Shown here piece after piece: positions 59,670 to 64,000 of a DNA stretch of 64,000 bases; the first letter of the stretch is position 1, and each line of letters starts with the position of its first letter. The position numbers were made by a program, and so were the translations under genes. This DNA comes from Siderastrea siderea (taxonomy: Eukaryota > Cnidaria > Anthozoa > Scleractinia > Rhizangiidae): the NCBI GenBank assembly GCA_964030785.1, contig OZ034975.1, positions 32,579,769 through 32,643,768 of the forward strand. The letters are read 5' to 3'. The notes under the pieces were generated by a model. That model did not search any database. It saw only the letters and a list, made by a program, of their open reading frames with translations, and was not told where the DNA came from.

Positions 59670-61097
59670 TTAGTGCTGGTAAATGTTATACAACACAGCT
59701 CCGTTGCGGTCAATCTCCAGCAAGTTCTCAAATTCACCATACACGAGCACGGTTATATTGGTAGCGGGCGCGGCTCCAAATTCCAAGCTGAGTTGTAAAT
59801 CTCCCCTTTGCTTGGGGTTGAGGGTTTGACTGTCGGCACATCCATTGGCTACATTGTCAAACATGTACAAGGTACAATTTTTAGCTTGGCCCCAATCGAG
59901 CAGTTCTACCATATTGCCTTTCTTCTTACACCAGGCGCCACTGGCTTGCAGAAAACGGAAGTACCCTAGATTATCTCGGGTGCCATTGTCGTTCACCAAC
60001 TGCAGGGTTTCATAAGGGTATTCTTCTCCTTTGACAATCTGTTTAATGGAGGTCAGCCCAAATTTCTGGAAACAGAAGGGATCTCGGGTCACATCACCAT
60101 TGAAGGCGCGGCTGTCCACTAACCCCACAATCAATCGGTCAGGCACTCTGTTTTGAAACAGGTTGGGGATATCAAAGCGGACCAGGTTGCCTTACATGCT
60201 AAAGGTCCGGATTTCACTGCGGACGGTGGGGTAGGTAGCGATGGCCCCTTCATTGTGTCTTTTTTCAGACAAACTCCTGTAGATGGCGTCATTCAAACGC
60301 AGGTGACAGAGATGAAACCGTAGTTTGACATCGCCTTCCATCAAACGGCCAGCCAGAGCCACTCCATTCAAAAAGAGGTTCGGGCCATTGAAATGAAATT
60401 TCATCTTGATTTCTATCCCTGGCACCAACAGTTTGCCAGTGTGAAACACTTCCAGGTGCGGGGTAAACACCAGACTGTGGGTAACACCTCCAGCATACTT
60501 GGCGGTTTCGGCTACCATGGCGGCCAAGGCTCCTTTGTGATTGGCACTGAGAGCGTTATAGGCGGCATCAGGTGTGCCATAGTCTGTGTTGGTGGCGGTC
60601 CATTGGGGTGGGGAATCCACTTGATTGAACCAGCCTTGGGGTCCTAGCACGGTCTTGCCATCTTCTCGGTCATAATTCAGCAAGGTTTCCAGGTAAGCTT
60701 TGTAATGATAGGTGTCGGATTGAGGACTAATCAACGTGCCATTCAACTGCAAGTCAATTTGTTTGATGATGGAATGGGCCAGATTGTTGACGGGCCACAA
60801 TTTTTCATTGGCCACCAAGTTCGCGTTATTATCCTTTTTCAATCTCAATTCCATGGTAAAGTAACTGCGTCCCAAATCCACAAAATCGTCCAACCCTGGC
60901 ACAATGAATTCCATGGGATTGATGCCCGTGGTGGTGGGTTGGATGGTGACCATGCGATAGGCATTGATGCTAATGTCGGTCGGAGGCACCTTGAAAATCC
61001 GTAACGCCGGATTCACGGTCCCTTCGGAACGTGGGTGAGCGGGGGCAGCCCCTTCAGAGGAGGTAGGGGGTACCACGCGTGACATAACATTCGGCAT
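59670..61097 (-). pseudogene. Major capsid protein (adintovirus/Polinton double jelly-roll type), one in-frame TAA
   Basis: One frame of 475 codons interrupted by TAA at 60192-60194. The N-terminal part (61097-60195) has DISINAYRMVTIQPTTTGIN, FIVPGLDDFVDLGRSYFTME, HSIIKQIDLQLNGTLI and PGIEIKMKFHFNGPNLFL. The C-terminal part (to 59670) has RVPDRLIVGLVDSRAFNGD and the terminal YGEFENLLEIDRNGAV block typical of capsid proteins annotated as F54H12.2-like in animals. Capsomer-forming role by family. Unless the TAA is read through or is an error, only the N-terminal part would be made. A TATAAAAA box lies 52-59 nt upstream of the start. Confidence 0.8.
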
Positions 61098-61099
61098 GG

Positions 61100-61327
61100 T
61101 TAACGTCGTCGTCGTCGTCGAGTGGTGGCACCCTGTCGTCGTGAGGGGTTTTTATAGCGTCGTCGTCGCGTCAATAGTTGCGCCAAATCAAACCCGGGTA
61201 CTCTCATCACCTCGGGACTCAACCAGCCACCACGTTGTCGTCGCACGAGTTTCCAAAAAGCACCTCCCCATTGAGACAAACCTCGATCACTACGAATCCG
61301 TCGAGGTCGTGAAGGCACGGGTTCCAT
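61100..61327 (-). CDS. Small basic GG-motif core-like protein
   Basis: 75 residues from MEPVPSRPRRIRSDRGLSQW (61327), 1 nt after the upstream stop; a longer start at 61390 would overlap that gene. Contains LSQWGGAFW and RRQRGGWLS, two candidate protease sites, a short hydrophobic VPGFDLAQLL, and a terminal run of arginines. Probably a virion DNA-binding peptide. Confidence 0.55.
   Translation of the reverse strand: MEPVPSRPRRIRSDRGLSQWGGAFWKLVRRQRGGWLSPEVMRVPGFDLAQLLTRRRRYKNPSRRQGATTRRRRRR
61149..61156 (-). promoter_or_regulatory. TATA box of the capsid gene
   Basis: TATAAAAA on the minus strand, 52-59 nt before the capsid ATG at 61097. An identical octamer precedes the gene starting 61655 at 61709-61716, with almost the same spacing. 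Confidence 0.6.
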
Positions 61328-61328
61328 T

Positions 61329-61655
61329 TCACACTCCAAAAATATCTCGCGCTCGTTTGACTTGTTTGGGAAACAAGGCACTGGCCACACGCACGGCGTC
61401 TTTCACGTTCTTCTGATTCAACGCTTTCTTGGCTTGTTTGGTGATTTCCTTTTTAATGACGTCTTCGGCTTTGCGTTTGACACCGCGTGATAACCCGGCT
61501 TTTAAACCACGCACGGTATTACTAGGCAGTTTCAAGGGGTTTCGAGTCCTTTTAAGGCCTTGGAGACCCCCACGCATGACCTCCCTCATCAACCCGTTGC
61601 CGTGTTGATCATACCACTCGTCCGTCCGAAATCGTGTCAAACTTCCCCCACGCAT
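61329..61655 (-). CDS. Basic core-like protein with RGG sites
   Basis: 108 residues beginning MRGGSLTRFRTDEWYDQHGN and continuing REVMRGGLQGL; both MRGG motifs fit the (M/I/L)-x-G-G cleavage pattern of adenain. The remainder is Lys/Arg-rich and helical (RGLKAGLSRGVKRKAEDVIK, ALNQKNVKDAVRVASALFPK), fit for DNA packing, comparable in style to adenovirus pVII or pVI. TATAAAAA lies 54-61 nt upstream. Confidence 0.6.
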   Translation of the reverse strand: MRGGSLTRFRTDEWYDQHGNGLMREVMRGGLQGLKRTRNPLKLPSNTVRGLKAGLSRGVKRKAEDVIKKEITKQAKKALNQKNVKDAVRVASALFPKQVKRARDIFGV

Positions 61656-61719
61656 GGTTGTCTTCTTTGCTCTTCACCAATGTCTGTGCTTCCCGTGATC
61701 CTTTTGTCTTTTTATACCG

Positions 61720-61914
61720 TCATCGGCCTTTCTTTTTCTTCCGAGTGGTCGCTGCTTCCATGGCTTTTTTGCCGCCGTAACCCGCCGCACCACCCACCGC
61801 TCCCAACGCAGCGGCTTTCCCCACCGCCATCAAGGCTGGCACGAGAGCAGCGAGCGGCAAGAGACCGCCTCGTTGCCTTCTTGGTCGTCTTCGACGTGCT
61901 CTTGTCTTTGGCAT
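61720..61914 (-). CDS. pX/mu-like core peptide
   Basis: 64 residues. MPKTRARRRRPRRQRGG leader, then LLPLAALVPALMAVGKAAAL, Gly/Ala-rich segment, basic tail ATTRKKKKGR. Same layout as 56782-56961. RRQRGG-L is a candidate cleavage site. CATAAAAAG lies about 35 nt upstream. Confidence 0.62.
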   Translation of the reverse strand: MPKTRARRRRPRRQRGGLLPLAALVPALMAVGKAAALGAVGGAAGYGGKKAMEAATTRKKKKGR

Positions 61915-61947
61915 CTTTGACGGACTATCCCCTTTTCCCTTTTCTTT

Positions 61948-62997
61948 TTATGCCTTTTTGAAGTGCAAGGTGACCAGGGTGTTGCCTTTTCCAAACTTGA
62001 CCAACTTATCCTCGGTGCCAGACGTTTCGGTGACTTGCATTTGAATGATTTCCACCACTTCATTGCGAAGCGGTAGGTAATGAATGTGCAACGGTTCAAA
62101 GTACATGGTGCCTCTGCCTTCCCGCTTGTAATGGATTTCACGCAACAAATCGGTCACGCGATTGCCGACCATCATACTGCCTGCCACGTCCGAGTACACG
62201 TGCAACGATCGCGAGGGGTCGCCCACCACCGAACGAAACGCCACATTCAAGTTGGTGAAACGCCAACTACAACTCATACTCAATTGTAAATGATCCGGTA
62301 AAAAAGAACGCACCGTCCAAAAGACCGGGTTGTGCTGATCGTCGTTCAAATCGTTCCAATCGTTGTCAACGGGTTGTTTCATGTTGGGGATTTGATCGCC
62401 CATGAATTCTTGCTGTAAGTTAGGTCCCAAAATCAACCCACTGCTAATTTTACGTAACCATCCCATTTTGACAGCTAACTTGGTGTAGATGGCCAGGCCT
62501 GGCGTGTCGTTGCCACAATGGCAGACATTGGTGTTGTCGATGATCAGATCGTCCCCTTCCCAACGAAACTTGACGTAGGTGTGTTTGCCTTGATCGTTGG
62601 TAAAACGGCCGCCTTGAATCGCCGTTTCCTTGCGTTGTTGTTCCAAGTGGCTTATGGTGGCTTTCATGAAACTCACCCCATCCACCACCCAATCCAAATG
62701 TTGAATGTCATTGATGAGGGTCTGAGCCGTGTCTGTTCGATCTTGCATTTCCCCGTCTTTTCCACCCGGTTTGGGATAGGTTTGGTCCCAGGACGTTGAC
62801 ATGATGTACCCATCTTTTTGCACCAAGTCGTACAAATTGACGTGCGTATCCGGTAAGGAAATGGCACTCAACCCCACTTGCCATCCACCCCCGGGTAACC
62901 GTAACGGTTGCGGTAAACGAATCTTGAACGCATTGGCTTGGTTGTTGGGAAATTCATGTCGGTTGGCATGACTGGGTAATGTCACGTAGAACGACAT
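61948..62997 (-). CDS. Minor capsid/spike-like structural protein, copy 1
   Basis: 349 residues, MSFYVTLPSHANRHEFPNNQ, then a FKIRLPQPLRLPGGGWQVGL head that I recall in many cnidarian and mollusc virus-like repeats. The body is beta-rich with GNDTPGLAIYTKLAVKMGWL, then LHVYSDVAGSMMVGNRVTDL, LHIHYLPLRNEVVEIIQMQV and the end FGKGNTLVTLHF. It is a paralogue of the next gene upstream with the same block order, so the pair arose by tandem duplication. A penton- or spike-type role is inferred from position and composition. Start follows a CTTTAAAAG box about 36 nt upstream. Confidence 0.75.
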   Translation of the reverse strand: MSFYVTLPSHANRHEFPNNQANAFKIRLPQPLRLPGGGWQVGLSAISLPDTHVNLYDLVQKDGYIMSTSWDQTYPKPGGKDGEMQDRTDTAQTLINDIQHLDWVVDGVSFMKATISHLEQQRKETAIQGGRFTNDQGKHTYVKFRWEGDDLIIDNTNVCHCGNDTPGLAIYTKLAVKMGWLRKISSGLILGPNLQQEFMGDQIPNMKQPVDNDWNDLNDDQHNPVFWTVRSFLPDHLQLSMSCSWRFTNLNVAFRSVVGDPSRSLHVYSDVAGSMMVGNRVTDLLREIHYKREGRGTMYFEPLHIHYLPLRNEVVEIIQMQVTETSGTEDKLVKFGKGNTLVTLHFKKA

Positions 62998-63019
62998 CCT
63001 GTCTTCTTTCTTTCTTTCT

Positions 63020-64000
63020 TCACACCACCTCCCTTTTAAAGTGCAGGGTTAGGATGGTATGTCCTTCGCCAAATTGGACCAGATCCCCATTGGTTTCGGC
63101 CATCTGGGTTTCCACGATTTCCACCACTTCATTGCGTACCGGGACATATTGAATATGGCGAGGTTCAAAGTGCGTGGTTTCTTGGGGATGGTACTTGATT
63201 TCTCGTAAGAGATCCGTGATGCGACCACCCACCATGCTACTGGTGCCCACATTGCAATACACGTGCAAAGGACGCACCGAGGGAAATTCCGACGAGAGAC
63301 GAAATTTGTCGTTCACATTCACAAAACGCCAAGGGCACGATAGACTCAACTTCACATACTCCCCCTCCACTTTCCAAAAGATGGGCTTGTTGCCGGTATC
63401 GCGGACATCCGTCGGGGTGGGAATGGTGGACATGCCTTGAAATTCTGGCAAGAGATTCGGGCCCAATCGATAAGTCCCGGGAGACACTTGTTCGAGCCAT
63501 CCCATTTTCAGGGCCAAGCTTTTGCCCCATGACACGTGTGCCACTTGTCGTTTGTAATCCACTTGCTTGGTATTCAACAACAAATCCCCTTCCGAGGTCC
63601 ATTCAAAGGTCGGGTACAATTTGAGGCCATCGTTCTCTGTCCATTTGTTTTTGGGTTGCGTTCGTTTAGCACGTTCTTGCTGGTAACGGTACACCACTTG
63701 ATGAAAAAAGTGCCATCCCGTCGGCGACGAGGCCATCTCCTTTTTCATGTCTTGACCCCTTAGGGTGAGTTCGCGCCGTTCATGGAACCACACGTCGTCC
63801 CCTTGATCGTCTTTGTCATACACCCGTTCGTGCCATCGTACGTACAGCAGAGGCTCGGCGTTGCCGACAAAATCTTCCCCCACAGTAGGAATGGAAGGTA
63901 AGGACAAACTCACCATGCCCACCATCCATCCTTTGCCCATAAATCGAATGGGTTTGGGCAACCGGTTTCTGAACTGATGGGGTTTGTTCTCAGGAAACTC
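63020..64000 (-). CDS. Minor capsid/spike-like structural protein, copy 2 (5' end beyond the window)
   Basis: The frame is open to the right edge and begins mid-protein (EFPENKPHQFRNRLPKPIRF), matching residues 14 onward of the copy at 61948-62997. Conserved blocks: GKGWMVGMVSLSLPSIP, VAHVSWGKSLALKMGWLEQV, PLHVYCNVGTSSMVGGRITD, FEPRHIQYVPVRNEVVEIVE and FGEGHTILTLHF. The tandem copies differ in length in the loops. Only the start is outside the window. Confidence 0.75.
   Translation of the reverse strand, partial: EFPENKPHQFRNRLPKPIRFMGKGWMVGMVSLSLPSIPTVGEDFVGNAEPLLYVRWHERVYDKDDQGDDVWFHERRELTLRGQDMKKEMASSPTGWHFFHQVVYRYQQERAKRTQPKNKWTENDGLKLYPTFEWTSEGDLLLNTKQVDYKRQVAHVSWGKSLALKMGWLEQVSPGTYRLGPNLLPEFQGMSTIPTPTDVRDTGNKPIFWKVEGEYVKLSLSCPWRFVNVNDKFRLSSEFPSVRPLHVYCNVGTSSMVGGRITDLLREIKYHPQETTHFEPRHIQYVPVRNEVVEIVETQMAETNGDLVQFGEGHTILTLHFKREVV

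Noticed and set aside
61560..61961. 133-codon plus-strand frame
   Set aside because: Lies opposite two small basic core genes with TATA-like boxes; no recognisable content.

Overview
The window looks like nuclear DNA of a cnidarian, probably an anthozoan (coral or sea anemone). It has AT-rich non-coding DNA, a receptor tyrosine kinase gene in many small exons with GT/AG junctions, many hairpin-type non-autonomous transposons, and several virus-like DNA elements whose protein families I recall as repeated in anthozoan genomes. The taxonomic call is inference.

Layout: (1) 1-6.1 kb: remnant of a Polinton/Maverick-type (adintovirus-like) element, with an intact integrase fused to BRO-N, nuclease-like and zinc-finger parts, then a protein-primed type B DNA polymerase broken by two TAG codons. 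(2) 7.7-12.4 kb: a near-complete DIRS-type retrotransposon with inverted terminal repeats, an internal complementary region, gag-like, RT/RNase H and tyrosine recombinase frames; the recombinase stops next to its expected nucleophilic tyrosine. (3) 12.8-19.4 kb: transmembrane and kinase exons of a host receptor tyrosine kinase whose catalytic-loop HRD reads HRG. (4) 19.4-27.1 kb: gene-poor DNA with several hairpin transposons. (5) 27.1-32.0 kb: mostly decayed genes of a second virus-like element, two still open. (6) 32.3-34.1 kb: a two-exon Crypton/KIAA1958-like tyrosine recombinase gene. (7) 34339-41513: a discrete 7.2-kb element with an 8-bp target duplication, inserted into a hairpin transposon. 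(8) 41.6-53.9 kb: gene-poor DNA with a RecQ-like helicase pseudogene, a palindrome-rich satellite and an 0.8-kb inverted-repeat element. (9) 54.0-64.0 kb: a compact structural-gene block of an adintovirus/Polinton-like virus: minor capsid-like proteins, small basic GG-motif core-like proteins, major capsid protein (one nonsense codon), adenain-type protease, packaging ATPase, a 2-TM protein, zinc-binding and coiled-coil proteins, and a phospholipase A2-domain protein.

The most unusual object is the 7.2-kb element. Its terminal repeats carry TTAGGG-type hexamers oriented as at chromosome ends, plus tRNA-like Pol III modules pointing outward. Inside are C2H2-type proteins, divergent gene pairs with a central TGACGTCA, a block of 48/51-bp repeats, a tRNA-Leu(UAA) gene, an F-box-like gene with interchangeable 3' exons, and a conserved 3' stem-loop after five genes or exons that closely resembles the replication-dependent histone mRNA stem-loop. 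I see no recognisable transposase or polymerase in it.
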